A DNA stretch of 64,000 nt from Aeromicrobium wangtongii (GCF_024584515.1 NZ_CP102173.1:558001-622000); one strand, 5' to 3'; positions 54,839 to 63,993 are shown, numbered from the stretch's first letter. Translations and numbers: made by a program. Notes: generated by a model not told the origin, from the letters alone.

Positions 54839-55150
54839 TCAGGCGGCGGAGTCGGACCCGGTCTTCTTGGCGGGCGTGGCCGCGGCGGGCTTGCTGTCGC
54901 CGGAGCCCGACGAGCTGCTCGAGGTCGAGGTGGTCGACGAGGTCGAGCTGGTGGAGGCCGTCGACGACGAGCCCGACCGGCTGTCGGTCTTGTAGAACCC
55001 GGAGCCCTTGAACACCACACCCACGGCGTTGAACACCTTGCGGAGATCTCCTCCGCAGCTCGGGCACACGGTCAATGCATCGTCGGTGAAGCTCTGCTGG
55101 ACCTCCAGCGCTTCTCCGCAGTCCTTGCACTGGTACTGGTACTTCGGCAC
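54839..55150 (-). CDS. FmdB-type zinc-ribbon protein with Ser-rich tail
   Basis: A 103-residue protein. Zinc ribbon CKDCGEALEV then CPSCGG (two CxxC pairs), followed by VFNAVGVVFKGSGFYKTDSR, the FmdB family signature. The last 45 residues are a Ser/Thr-rich, later Ala/Lys-rich, disordered tail. GTG 55150 is chosen because GGAG stands before it; the longer frame (MAQLYPW) has no such site. It is divergent from the leader ORF of the CNNM genes. Possible regulator; no data on DNA binding. Confidence 0.85.
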   Translation of the reverse strand: MPKYQYQCKDCGEALEVQQSFTDDALTVCPSCGGDLRKVFNAVGVVFKGSGFYKTDSRSGSSSTASTSSTSSTTSTSSSSSGSGDSKPAAATPAKKTGSDSAA

Positions 55151-55187
55151 GACTTGCTCCGCTCGGTCGATATTGCGATCCCAAGGG

Positions 55188-55193
55188 TACAGT
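55188..55193 (+). promoter_or_regulatory. promoter TACAGT before a 16-codon leader ORF and the CNNM genes
   Basis: TACAGT puts the start of transcription at about 55200-55202, 1-2 bases before GTG 55203. Confidence 0.45.
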
Positions 55194-55202
55194 TGTGCCA
55201 CC

Positions 55203-55253
55203 GTGACCGATCACTTCCCTCATGGGGACAGCCCTTCCGGAGCACATCGATGA
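55203..55253 (+). CDS. predicted 16-residue leader ORF (MTDHFPHGDSPSGAHR)
   Basis: GTG at 55203 sits at the predicted 5' end of the mRNA. The ORF has three His and ends with TGA overlapping the ATG of the next gene (ATGA, 55250-55253). A ribosome-binding site GGAG (55239-55242) lies inside it. It could couple or modulate translation of the CNNM protein; a cation-sensing role is only speculation. Confidence 0.35.
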   Translation: MTDHFPHGDSPSGAHR

Positions 55254-56614
55254 CCGAATGGCTACTCCTGGCCAGTTCCGTGCTCCTCATGTTCGCCTGC
55301 GGTGTGTTCGTCGCCGCCGAGTTCTCCTTCGTGACCGTCGACCGGGCCACGATCGAGCGCGATGCCGCCGCCGGCGACAAGGGAGCCCAGGGCACGCTCA
55401 TCGCGCTGCGGTCCCTGTCGACCCAGCTCAGCGGCGCGCAGCTGGGCATCACGATCACGAACCTGGCCATCGGCTTCCTGGCCGAACCGGCGATCGGCAG
55501 CCTCCTGCGCGATCCACTCGCCTCGGCCGGGCTCGAGGGCGGCGCGCTCCGTGGCACGTCCTATGCGATCGCCCTGGTGTTCAGCACCGTCGTGACGATG
55601 CTGATCGGCGAGCTCGTGCCCAAGAACTTCGCCCTGGCGCTGCCGCAACGCTGCGCGGCCGCCACCCAGCTGCCGCAGCGGATCTTCACCAAGATCATGG
55701 CCTGGCCGATCCGCCTGCTCAACGGGATGGCCAACGCCATCCTGCGCGCGCTGGGGGTCGAGCCGCAGGAGGAGCTGCGCTCGGCCCGCTCGCCCGTCGA
55801 GCTGCGGTCGCTGGTGCTGCGCTCCGCCCTGGAGGGCGCGATCGACGACGAGACCGCAGAGCTGGTGGCCCGCAGCATCGCCTTCGGTGACCGGACCGCG
55901 GCCGACGTCCGGACCCCGCGGGTGCGGGTGCACTTCCTGGAGGGACGCGACACGGCGCTGGACGTCATCGAGGCGGCCCGGCAGACCGGTCACTCACGCT
56001 TCCCGGTCATCGGCCGATCGCCGGACGACATCTTGGGCATCGTGCACGTCAAGCAGGCCGTGGGCGTCGACGTCGACCGGCGCCGCAACGTCCGGGTCGT
56101 CGACATCTCCGCGCCGGCCACGATCGTCCCCGACAGCATCGAGCTGGACCCGCTGCTGTCGCTGCTGCGCGAGCAGGGCATGCAGATGGCCGTCGTCGTC
56201 GACGAGTACGGCGGCACCGACGGAGTCGTGACGCTGGAGGATCTCGTCGAGGAGATCGTGGGCGACATCGCCGACGAGCACGACCGGCTCTCCTCGCGCA
56301 GCCGGCACCGCCGCGACGGCACGTGGTCGCTGTCGGGTCTGCTGCGGCCCGACGAGGTCGAGGAGCAGACCGGCATCCCGCTGCCCGAGGGCGAGGACTA
56401 CGAGACGATCGCCGGCCTCATCCACGACGAGCTGGGACGCATCGCGGTGCGCGGCGACGTCGTCACGCTCACCGTGGACCGCAGGCCCGAGGACGATGAC
56501 GAGGACCCCGAGCCGATGATCGTCACCCTGACCGTGGAACGCATGGAGGGACGCCGCATCGACCGCGTCTCGTTGACCGCCGACGCGGTGCAGACGGCCG
56601 GTGAGCAGGCATGA
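55250..56614 (+). CDS. CNNM/CorC-family (hemolysin-like) membrane protein, first copy
   Basis: A 454-residue protein with a DUF21 membrane domain (about three or four helices, residues 1-190), two CBS domains (about 215-345; TPRVRVHFLEGRDTALDVI, then MAVVVDEYGGTDGVVTLEDL), and a C-terminal CorC_HlyC domain (about 365-440; DEVEEQTGIPLPEGEDYETI). The family is linked to Mg/Co ion export or regulation. Start overlaps the leader ORF, stop overlaps the second copy (ATGA). Confidence 0.92.
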   Translation: MTEWLLLASSVLLMFACGVFVAAEFSFVTVDRATIERDAAAGDKGAQGTLIALRSLSTQLSGAQLGITITNLAIGFLAEPAIGSLLRDPLASAGLEGGALRGTSYAIALVFSTVVTMLIGELVPKNFALALPQRCAAATQLPQRIFTKIMAWPIRLLNGMANAILRALGVEPQEELRSARSPVELRSLVLRSALEGAIDDETAELVARSIAFGDRTAADVRTPRVRVHFLEGRDTALDVIEAARQTGHSRFPVIGRSPDDILGIVHVKQAVGVDVDRRRNVRVVDISAPATIVPDSIELDPLLSLLREQGMQMAVVVDEYGGTDGVVTLEDLVEEIVGDIADEHDRLSSRSRHRRDGTWSLSGLLRPDEVEEQTGIPLPEGEDYETIAGLIHDELGRIAVRGDVVTLTVDRRPEDDDEDPEPMIVTLTVERMEGRRIDRVSLTADAVQTAGEQA

Positions 56615-57657
56615 GCGACTGGTTCGCGGTCCTGCTGACCGTGGTGCTGCTGGCACTGAACGCCCTGTTCGTGGCGGCCGAGTTCGCACTGATCTCGGCC
56701 CGGCGGACACAGCTGGAGCCGCGGATCGCCGCCGGCTCCCGTCCCGCCCGCATGGCGATGCGGGCGATCGAGAACATCACCCAGGTCATGGCCGCCGCCC
56801 AGCTGGGCATCACGATCTGCTCATTGGGCCTCGGTGCGGTCGGCGAGCCGGCCATCGCCCACCTGCTGGAACCGCTGTTCGAGGCCGCCCATGTGCCCGA
56901 GGGCCTGGTGCACCCCATCTCGTTCACGATCGCGATGACCGTCGTGGTGGGCGCGCACGTCGTGCTCGGCGAGATGGTGCCCAAGAACCTGGCCCTCGTC
57001 GGCCCCGACCGGGCCGCGCTGGTGCTCGGCCCGTTCATGCTGGGCGTCGTCCTGGTGCTCAAGCCGTTCGTGGTCCTGCTCAACGGCGCGGCCAACCTGA
57101 TCGTCCGGATGTTCCGGGTCGTGCCGGTCGACGAGGTGTCGTCGACGTTCACGCATGACGAGGTGGCCGGTCTGGTCGAGGAGTCGCGCCGCGAGGGCCT
57201 GCTGGACGAGGACGAGTACGGGCTGGTCTCCGGCGCGCTCGACTTCTCCGACGGCACCGTCGACCAGGTGCTGATCCCGCTGGCGGGCCTCGTCACGATC
57301 ACCCCGAACGCCACCCCGATCGATGTCGAGCGGGCCTGCGCCGAGACCGGCTTCTCGCGCTTCCCGGTCACCGACGCGCTGGGCGACCTGAGCGGGTACC
57401 TGCACATCAAGGACGTCCTGGAGACCGACGAGCGGTCCCGCCGCGAGACGATCGCCGACAAGTGGGTGCGCCCGCTCGCGACCGTGGTCGCGGGTTCGGG
57501 CCTGTACGAGGCCCTGCGCACCATGCAGGCCCGGGGCTCGCACATGGCGCGGGTCGCCGACGCGAACGGCACGGTGCTGGGCGTCATCATGCTCGAGGAC
57601 GTGCTCGAGGAGCTCGTCGGCGAGATCCGGAGCAGCAGGCCCGCCCTCGGTGCGTGA
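56611..57657 (+). CDS. CNNM/CorC-family membrane protein, second copy
   Basis: A 348-residue protein of the same family: DUF21 membrane domain (ALFVAAEFALISARRTQLEP, LGAVGEPAIAHLLEPLF), two CBS domains (residues 210-340), but it ends after the second CBS domain (LGVIMLEDVLEELVGEI), so it lacks the CorC_HlyC end of copy one. The pair may form a heterodimer; tandem unequal CNNM genes are common in Actinobacteria. Confidence 0.92.
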   Translation: MSDWFAVLLTVVLLALNALFVAAEFALISARRTQLEPRIAAGSRPARMAMRAIENITQVMAAAQLGITICSLGLGAVGEPAIAHLLEPLFEAAHVPEGLVHPISFTIAMTVVVGAHVVLGEMVPKNLALVGPDRAALVLGPFMLGVVLVLKPFVVLLNGAANLIVRMFRVVPVDEVSSTFTHDEVAGLVEESRREGLLDEDEYGLVSGALDFSDGTVDQVLIPLAGLVTITPNATPIDVERACAETGFSRFPVTDALGDLSGYLHIKDVLETDERSRRETIADKWVRPLATVVAGSGLYEALRTMQARGSHMARVADANGTVLGVIMLEDVLEELVGEIRSSRPALGA

Positions 57658-57661
57658 GAAT
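57656..57661 (+). promoter_or_regulatory. leaderless promoter GAGAAT before the penicillin acylase gene
   Basis: GAGAAT, then 6 bases, then GTG 57668. It supports this GTG over GTG 57650, which overlaps the CNNM gene end. Confidence 0.45.
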
Positions 57662-57667
57662 GGCCCG

Positions 57668-60172
57668 GTGCTACGCATCGGGAGGATCATCGCGGCTCTG
57701 CTGGGTCTCGTGCTGATCGGGATCGCCGTGTTCTCGTTCATCACGGTCCGCCGGTCCTTCCCGGACACCACCGGAGAGGTGCAGATCGCCGGTCTCGGCG
57801 GCGAGGTGACGGTCAAGCGCGACGGCAAGGGCATCCCGCAGATCTACGCCGACACCCCAGAGGACCTGTTCCTGGCCCAGGGGTACGTCCACGCGCAGGA
57901 CCGGTTCTACGAGATGGACTTCCGCCGGCACGTCACGGCCGGGCGGCTGGCCGAGCTGGTGGGCGATGCCGCCCTCGAGACCGACAAGTTCGTCCGGACG
58001 CTGGGCTGGCGCCGGGTCGCGGAGAAGGAGCTCGCGCTCCTGGACGACGACACCCGGAGGCTCGTCAACGCCTATGCCCGTGGTGTCAATCGCTACATCG
58101 AGGACCGGTCTGCGGCACAGCTCTCGCTGGAGTACGCGGTGCTCGGCCTGACGGGTCCCAGCTACCGTCCGCAACGGTGGACGGCGGTCGACTCGCTGGC
58201 GTGGATCAAGGCCATGGCCTGGGACCTGCGCAGCAACATGAACGACGAGATCTCGCGCGTCCTGTCCACGGCCGACCTGGGCGTCGACGAGGTCGAGGAG
58301 CTGTACCCGGACTACCCGTCGGCCCACGCGCCGATCGTCACCCAGAAGGGGACGGTCGAGGCGGGGCGGTTCGTCCAGGCGCCGGATGCCGCCGGCCTGG
58401 CCCGCTCGGCCGTCGCCTCGCTGAAGGCTGCGAAGAGCGGGGCCGACGCGCTGCCCGCCCTGCTGGGCACCGGTGACGGCATCGGCTCCAACTCCTGGGT
58501 CGTGGGTGGTGACATGACCAGCACCGGCAAGCCGATCCTGGCCAACGACCCGCACCTGGCCCCCTCGATGCCGGGCATCTGGTACCAGGTGGGCCTGCAC
58601 TGCCGGACGGTCGACGAGGCCTGCCCGTACGACGTCGCCGGTTTCTCGTTCTCCGGCCTGCCCGGCGTGGTCGTCGGCCACAACGCCTCGATCGCGTGGG
58701 GCGTCACCACGATGTACGCCGACGTGGCCGATCTGTACCTGGAGAAGGTCACCGGCGACAGCTACGAGTACGACGGGCAGCAGATCCCCCTGGAGACCCG
58801 TCAGGAGTCCTTCGAGGTCGCCGGTGGCCAGACCGAGACCATCACGGTCCGGTCGACGCGGCACGGACCGATCCTGTCCGACCTGGACGAGGACGCCGCC
58901 GACGTGGGCCGGTCCGAGCAGAAGAATGCCGAGGCCGGCAGCTACGAGGTGGCGCTGCGCTGGACGGCGCTGGACCCCCAGCCGACGATCAAGGCGGTCT
59001 TCGCCCTCGGCCGGGCGCAGGACTGGGAGCAGTTCCGGGCCGCCGCGAAGCTGTTCACGGTGCCGTCGCAGAACCTGGTGTACGCCGACGTCAAGGGCAA
59101 CATCGGCTATCAGTCACCCGGCACGATCCCCGTGCGCCGCACCGGCGACGGCCGGTGGCCGGTCCCGGGCTGGGACTCGAGGTACGAGTGGGACGGCTCC
59201 CTGCCGTTCGACTCGCTGCCGACGGTGCTCAACCCCGACGAGGGATCCATCGTGACTGCCAACAACCAGGTCATCGGCGACGAGTACCCGGCCGTGCTGG
59301 GTGCCGACACCGCGCCGGGATACCGGTCACAGCGCATCCGCGAGCTGCTCGAGGGCCGCGACGACCTGACCGTCGACGACATGTCGACAATCCAGAACGA
59401 CACCTACAACGCGAATGCGGCCAGGCTCGTGCCCGCGCTGCTCGACGTCGACATGGGCAAGGGGTACTACCGACAGGGGCAGGCCACCCTGGAGAAGTGG
59501 GACCTGCACCAGGACGCGGACTCCCCGGGAGCGGCGTACTTCAACGTCGTCTGGAAGAACCTGCTGGCCCGCACCTTCCATGACGAGCTGCCGAAGAGCC
59601 AGTGGCCCGGCGGCGGCGAGCGCTGGTTCTCCGTCATCGACTCGATCCTGGACCGCCCCGGCAACCACTGGTGGGACGACACGACGACCCCCGACGTGCG
59701 CGAGAGCCGTGACGAGGTGCTGGCGGCCGCGATGCGCGACGCGCGGGACGAGCTGACGATGATCCAGTCACGCAATCCGCGTGACTGGCGATGGGGCACG
59801 ATGCACACCCTCGAGCTGGTCAACCCGACACTGGGCGACTCGGGCGTCGGCCTGGTGGACAAGCTGTTCAACCGCGGCCCGATCAAGGTCGGCGGCGGCA
59901 GCGGGATCGTCAACGCCACCGGCTGGGACGCGACCGAGGGCTACAAGGTCACGGCCGTGCCGTCGATGCGGATGATCGTCGACCTGGACGATCTGGACCG
60001 CTCCCGGTGGATCCAGATCACCGGGGCCTCGGGGCATGCGTTCCACGACCACTACAACGACCAGACCGAGCTGTGGGCCGACGGGCGCACCCTGCCGTGG
60101 GCCTTCCGTGCCAAGGCGGTCGACGCGGCGACCGATGACACCTTGACCCTGAAGCCGTCCGGCAGCAGCTAG
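57668..60172 (+). CDS. penicillin acylase-family Ntn-hydrolase, membrane anchored
   Basis: An 834-residue precursor that would self-cleave to alpha and beta chains. N-terminal signal/anchor IIAALLGLVLIGIAVFSFIT (7-26). Alpha chain with RDGKGIPQIYADTPEDLFLAQGY-like start and AQDRFYEMDFRRH. The cut is expected before S274 in GIGSNSWVVGGD, the new N-terminal nucleophile of the beta chain; SGLPGVVVGHNASIAWG and SGHAFHDHYNDQTELW match the later active-site region, including the catalytic Asn. Substrates may be acyl amino acids, acyl-homoserine lactones or beta-lactams; none can be chosen. Confidence 0.93.
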   Translation: MLRIGRIIAALLGLVLIGIAVFSFITVRRSFPDTTGEVQIAGLGGEVTVKRDGKGIPQIYADTPEDLFLAQGYVHAQDRFYEMDFRRHVTAGRLAELVGDAALETDKFVRTLGWRRVAEKELALLDDDTRRLVNAYARGVNRYIEDRSAAQLSLEYAVLGLTGPSYRPQRWTAVDSLAWIKAMAWDLRSNMNDEISRVLSTADLGVDEVEELYPDYPSAHAPIVTQKGTVEAGRFVQAPDAAGLARSAVASLKAAKSGADALPALLGTGDGIGSNSWVVGGDMTSTGKPILANDPHLAPSMPGIWYQVGLHCRTVDEACPYDVAGFSFSGLPGVVVGHNASIAWGVTTMYADVADLYLEKVTGDSYEYDGQQIPLETRQESFEVAGGQTETITVRSTRHGPILSDLDEDAADVGRSEQKNAEAGSYEVALRWTALDPQPTIKAVFALGRAQDWEQFRAAAKLFTVPSQNLVYADVKGNIGYQSPGTIPVRRTGDGRWPVPGWDSRYEWDGSLPFDSLPTVLNPDEGSIVTANNQVIGDEYPAVLGADTAPGYRSQRIRELLEGRDDLTVDDMSTIQNDTYNANAARLVPALLDVDMGKGYYRQGQATLEKWDLHQDADSPGAAYFNVVWKNLLARTFHDELPKSQWPGGGERWFSVIDSILDRPGNHWWDDTTTPDVRESRDEVLAAAMRDARDELTMIQSRNPRDWRWGTMHTLELVNPTLGDSGVGLVDKLFNRGPIKVGGGSGIVNATGWDATEGYKVTAVPSMRMIVDLDDLDRSRWIQITGASGHAFHDHYNDQTELWADGRTLPWAFRAKAVDAATDDTLTLKPSGSS

Positions 60173-60729
60173 GGGACGCGGAACAACCCTGCCGGCGTCA
60201 CGGCCATCTGCACCCGGACGTCGTGGGGCTCGTGCGGCACCTCGGCGAGCAGCTCGTGCGTGAAGACCACTGCGCACACCGGAGCCGTGACCCCGGCCAG
60301 CGCCCGGTCGTAGTACCCGGCGCCGCGGCCCAGGCGGTGGCCGGCGTGGTCGACCGCCAGGGCAGGGACGATGACCACCGAGCACATCGCGAGCGCATCG
60401 GCGCCCAGCCGCGGGCCATCCGGCTCGGGGATGCCGAGCGCGGTCCGGGTGACGGGCGCCGACGGGTCCAGTGCCACCCAGTCCAGGGTGTGGTCGGCCT
60501 CGCTGATCGGGACGAGGACCTCGACACCGCGCTCGTGCAGTGCCGCGACGAGCGGTCCGGTGCCCGGCTCGGTCGGCATCGACAGGTAGCACGCGACGCG
60601 GGTGGCCCTCGCGACCAGCGGCGTCGCGAGGAGGTGGGCGGCGATCGCCTCCGCGGCGTCGGCGCGCTCGGCATCGGTCATGAGGCGCCTGCGAGCCAGC
60701 AGCTCGGCCCGTGCTGATGTCTTCGGCAC
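60169..60729 (-). CDS. 5-formyltetrahydrofolate cyclo-ligase
   Basis: ATP-driven ring closure of 5-formyl-THF to 5,10-methenyl-THF. 186 residues. The substrate/ATP motif is GHRLGRGAGYYDRAL; LSMPTEPGTGPLV and VIVPALAVD are the other conserved parts. GTG 60729 is set by TACCGT 6 bases upstream; the longer frame to 60891 crosses the divergent gene and is rejected. The stop overlaps the penicillin acylase stop by 4 bases. Confidence 0.92.
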   Translation of the reverse strand: MPKTSARAELLARRRLMTDAERADAAEAIAAHLLATPLVARATRVACYLSMPTEPGTGPLVAALHERGVEVLVPISEADHTLDWVALDPSAPVTRTALGIPEPDGPRLGADALAMCSVVIVPALAVDHAGHRLGRGAGYYDRALAGVTAPVCAVVFTHELLAEVPHEPHDVRVQMAVTPAGLFRVP

Positions 60730-60735
60730 GCGCTG

Positions 60736-60745
60736 ACGGTAACCT
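60736..60745. promoter_or_regulatory. overlapping divergent -10 boxes, cyclo-ligase (minus) and UDP-glucose pyrophosphorylase (plus)
   Basis: Minus TACCGT (60741-60736), 6 bases, GTG 60729. Plus TAACCT (60740-60745), 7 bases, ATG 60753. The two boxes share 2 bases, and only 23 bases separate the start codons. Confidence 0.6.
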
Positions 60746-60752
60746 ATGTGGG

Positions 60753-62120
60753 ATGTCCGGACTGACGATGGCACAGCAGCGGATGAGTGACGCCGGCGTA
60801 GCACAGCGCGCGATCGACGTGTTCTCATCCTTCTACGACCAGCTCGAGCAGGGCGCGACGGGAATGATCCCGGAGTCGGAGATCGACCCACTGGTCGACG
60901 TCGACCACGCGGGCGCCATCTCGCTGAGCGACGAGGAGTGCCGCGCCGCCGCAGCGGTCACGGCCGTCATCAAGCTCAACGGCGGTCTCGGCACCTCGAT
61001 GGGCCTGGACCGGGCCAAGACGCTGCTGCCGGTGCGCCCCGACCTCACCTTCCTGGACGTCATCGCAGGCCAGGTGCTGGCGATGCGCGAGGAGCTGGAC
61101 GTCCCGCTGCCGTTGCTGTTCATGAACAGCTTCCGCACCCGCGACGACACGCTCGCGGCGCTGGAGAAGTACGACCTGGCGGTCGAGGGCCTGCCGATCG
61201 ACTTCCTGCAGAACCGTGAGCCGAAGCTGCGCGCCGACGACCTCACACCGGTCGACTGGCCGGCCGATCCAAGCCTGGAGTGGTGCCCCCCGGGCCACGG
61301 CGACCTGTACACGGCCCTCGAGGTCTCCGGCATCCTGGACGCCCTGATCGACGCGGGATACCGCTACGCGACGGTCTCCAACGCCGACAACCTCGGTGCC
61401 GCGCCGGATGCGGCCATGATGGGCTGGTTCGCCGCATCGGGTGCCCCGTACGCCGCCGAGGTCTGCCGGCGAACTCCCGCCGACGTGAAGGGCGGCCACC
61501 TGGTCGTCCGCAAGAGCGACGGCCGGCTGGTCCTGCGCGAGACCGCGCAGACGCCCGACGAGGACGCCGCCGCCGCGGCCGATCCCGAGCGGCACCGCTA
61601 CTTCCACACCAACAACCTGTGGTTCGACCTGCGGGTCATGAAGCAGACCCTGCAGGAGCGCGACGGCGTGCTCGGCCTGCCGCTGATCCGCAACACCAAG
61701 ACCGTCGATCCGACCGACAAGACGTCGACCAAGGTCATCCAGATCGAGTCGGCGATGGGTGCGGCCGTCGAGGTGTTCGACGGGGCGACCGCGATCGAGG
61801 TCGACCGCTCCCGCTTCCTGCCGGTCAAGACGACCAACGACCTGCTGCTGCTGCGCTCGGACGTGTACGGCGTGGGCGAGGACTTCCGGGTCCGGGCCCA
61901 GGCCGACCCAGTGCCGCTGGTCGACCTCGACCGGCGCTTCTTCACCACGATCTCGGACTTCGATGCCCGTATCCCGTCCCCGCCGTCCCTCGTCCAGGCG
62001 CGGTCGCTGACGGTCAAGGGCGACTGGCGGTTCGGGGCCGATGTCGTGGTGCGCGGAGACGTCACCTTGGAGGACTCGGGTGAGTCTCGCGACGTGGCGA
62101 CGGGCACGACGTTAGGCTGA
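60753..62120 (+). CDS. UTP-glucose-1-phosphate uridylyltransferase, eukaryote-like UDPGP family
   Basis: Makes UDP-glucose for glycan synthesis. 455 residues, of the UDPGP (PF01704-type) family rather than GalU. IKLNGGLGTSMGLDRAKTLL is the nucleotide motif, LPLLFMNSFRTRDDT and WCPPGHGDLYTAL bind the uracil and sugar, SNADNLGAAPDAAMMGW holds the metal Asp, and VKTTNDLLLLRSDVYG ends the core. ATG 60753 is set by the -10; the longer frame starting 60711 crosses the divergent promoter. Confidence 0.93.
   Translation: MSGLTMAQQRMSDAGVAQRAIDVFSSFYDQLEQGATGMIPESEIDPLVDVDHAGAISLSDEECRAAAAVTAVIKLNGGLGTSMGLDRAKTLLPVRPDLTFLDVIAGQVLAMREELDVPLPLLFMNSFRTRDDTLAALEKYDLAVEGLPIDFLQNREPKLRADDLTPVDWPADPSLEWCPPGHGDLYTALEVSGILDALIDAGYRYATVSNADNLGAAPDAAMMGWFAASGAPYAAEVCRRTPADVKGGHLVVRKSDGRLVLRETAQTPDEDAAAAADPERHRYFHTNNLWFDLRVMKQTLQERDGVLGLPLIRNTKTVDPTDKTSTKVIQIESAMGAAVEVFDGATAIEVDRSRFLPVKTTNDLLLLRSDVYGVGEDFRVRAQADPVPLVDLDRRFFTTISDFDARIPSPPSLVQARSLTVKGDWRFGADVVVRGDVTLEDSGESRDVATGTTLG
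62113..62118 (+). promoter_or_regulatory. leaderless promoter TAGGCT before moeA
   Basis: TAGGCT, then 7 bases, then ATG 62126. The box lies across the last codons of the pyrophosphorylase gene (stop 62118-62120). Confidence 0.5.
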
Positions 62121-62125
62121 ACGGC

Positions 62126-63511
62126 ATGTCAACAGGAGATACGGGCGGCGAGCCGGGGCAGGGCATGCTGCCGGCCGACCCGGACGCTCCCGGCCAGCAG
62201 CCGGTCGCGACCGCCGGCAGCGAGGAGCTCACCGAGCCCGTCCGGCCGGCGGCGCCCAAGCGGCAGCGCGCGGCCAGCATCCCCGACGGGATGCTCACGG
62301 TCGAGGACCACCTCGAGAAGATCCTGCGTGGGATCGGCCCGCTGGCGGCCTACGACCAGCCGTTGGTCGAGTCGCTCGGCCTGCCGCTGCACGAGGACTT
62401 CGTCGCCCCGATGGACCTGCCGTTGTTCGACAACTCCGCGATGGACGGTTACGCGGTCCGGGCCGAGGACATCGCATCGGCATCGCGCCAGCGTCCGGTC
62501 ACGCTGCCGGTCGTCGGCGAGATCTCGGCCGGATCGGCCAAGCCCTTCGCGATCAGCGCCGGCACTGCGGTCAAGATCATGACCGGTGCACCGATCCCGC
62601 GCGGGGCGGACTCCGTTATCCCCTACGAGCAGACCGATCGCGGCAACGCCCGCGTCCAGATCTTCGCGCCGACCACGCCGGGGCAGTGCATCCGCCGCAA
62701 GGGCGACGACGTGCGCTCGGGTGAGACGGTCCTGACCGAGGGCGCCGTGCTGGGCCCCCGGGAGATCGGCCTGCTGGCGGCGCTCGGGGCCCCGCGGGTC
62801 AAGTCGCGTCCGCGCCCGCGGGTCGTGGTGATGTCGACCGGCAGCGAGCTGCGCGAGCCCGGCACCCACCTGGACTACGACTCGATCAACGACGGCAACA
62901 GCTACATGCTCGCCGCGGCGGTCCGTGCGGCCGGTGCGATCTGCTACCGCGTCGGCGCCGTCGACGACAAGCCCCGGACCTTCCAGCGGGTGCTGTCCGA
63001 ACAGCTCGTCCGCGCCGATCTGGTGGTCACCAGCGGCGGCATCAGCAAGGGCGACCACGACGTCGTCAAGCAGACGCTGTCGGCGCTTGGCACGGTCGAG
63101 TTCAACGAGGTCGCGATGCAGCCGGGCAAGCCGCAGGGCTTCGGCCGGGTCTTCGACGAGCAGACCCCGATCATCACGCTGCCGGGCAACCCGGTGTCGG
63201 CCTATGTGTCGTTCGAGGTGTTCGTGCTGCCGGCCATCCGCCGCATGATGGGACGCACGCCCTACCGGCGCCCCATGGTGCACGCGGTGCTGGCCGCCGA
63301 CCTGCAGTCGCGACCCGGCGTGCGCCAGTACGTGCGCGCGGTCTTCGAGGTGACCCATCGCGGGGCCAAGGTCACGCCGCTGAGCGGATCGGGATCGCAC
63401 CTCGTCGGCACCCTGGCCAAGGCGAACGCGCTGATCATCGTGGGGGAGGACCAGACCGCCCTCAACCTCGGCGACACCGTCAGGACGCTGGTCCTGGACC
63501 GGCCGTTCTGA
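62126..63511 (+). CDS. moeA: molybdopterin molybdotransferase
   Basis: Inserts molybdate into adenylated molybdopterin. 461 residues, with about 45 extra acidic/proline-rich N-terminal residues compared with the usual 410. DNSAMDGYAV, KIMTGAPIPRGADSVIPYE, GSELREPGT, VTSGGISKGDHDVVK and LPGNPVSAYVSFEVFVLPAI are the family motifs. moaC follows with a one-base overlap (TGATG). Confidence 0.95.
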   Translation: MSTGDTGGEPGQGMLPADPDAPGQQPVATAGSEELTEPVRPAAPKRQRAASIPDGMLTVEDHLEKILRGIGPLAAYDQPLVESLGLPLHEDFVAPMDLPLFDNSAMDGYAVRAEDIASASRQRPVTLPVVGEISAGSAKPFAISAGTAVKIMTGAPIPRGADSVIPYEQTDRGNARVQIFAPTTPGQCIRRKGDDVRSGETVLTEGAVLGPREIGLLAALGAPRVKSRPRPRVVVMSTGSELREPGTHLDYDSINDGNSYMLAAAVRAAGAICYRVGAVDDKPRTFQRVLSEQLVRADLVVTSGGISKGDHDVVKQTLSALGTVEFNEVAMQPGKPQGFGRVFDEQTPIITLPGNPVSAYVSFEVFVLPAIRRMMGRTPYRRPMVHAVLAADLQSRPGVRQYVRAVFEVTHRGAKVTPLSGSGSHLVGTLAKANALIIVGEDQTALNLGDTVRTLVLDRPF

Positions 63512-63993
63512 TGCCGGAGGCGCCGCGGAACCGGCTGACTCACGTCGACGAGACGGGCGCGGCGCGGATGGTCGACGTCACCGCCAAGGACGTCACGGCG
63601 CGCACCGCCACGGCACGCGGCCGGGTCGTGGTGAGCGCGGAGGTGATCGGCCTGCTGCGGGGAGAGGGCGTGCCCAAGGGCGATGCGCTCGCCGTCGCCC
63701 GCATCGCCGGCATCATGGCCACCAAGCGCACGCCGGACCTGATCCCGCTGTGCCACCCCTTGGCGATCGGCGGGGTCGAGGTCGACCTCGCGGTCGAGGA
63801 CGATGCCGTCAGCATCCGGGCCACCGTCCGCACCGCCGACCGCACGGGCGTCGAGATGGAGGCGCTGACCGCGGTGAGCGTCGCGGCGCTGACCGTCGTC
63901 GACATGGTCAAGGCGGTCGACAAGCTGGCCCGCATCACCGATGTCGAGGTCGTCGCCAAGTCCGGTGGCAAGAGCGGCGACTGGCGTCGCTGA
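63511..63993 (+). CDS. moaC: cyclic pyranopterin monophosphate synthase
   Basis: Second enzyme of the first molybdenum-cofactor step. 160 residues. LTHVDETGAARMVDVTAKDV at the start, DLIPLCHPLAIGGV, GVEMEALTAVSVAALTVVDM with the catalytic Lys in MVKAVDK. Starts on the moeA stop (TGATG). Confidence 0.96.
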   Translation: MPEAPRNRLTHVDETGAARMVDVTAKDVTARTATARGRVVVSAEVIGLLRGEGVPKGDALAVARIAGIMATKRTPDLIPLCHPLAIGGVEVDLAVEDDAVSIRATVRTADRTGVEMEALTAVSVAALTVVDMVKAVDKLARITDVEVVAKSGGKSGDWRR

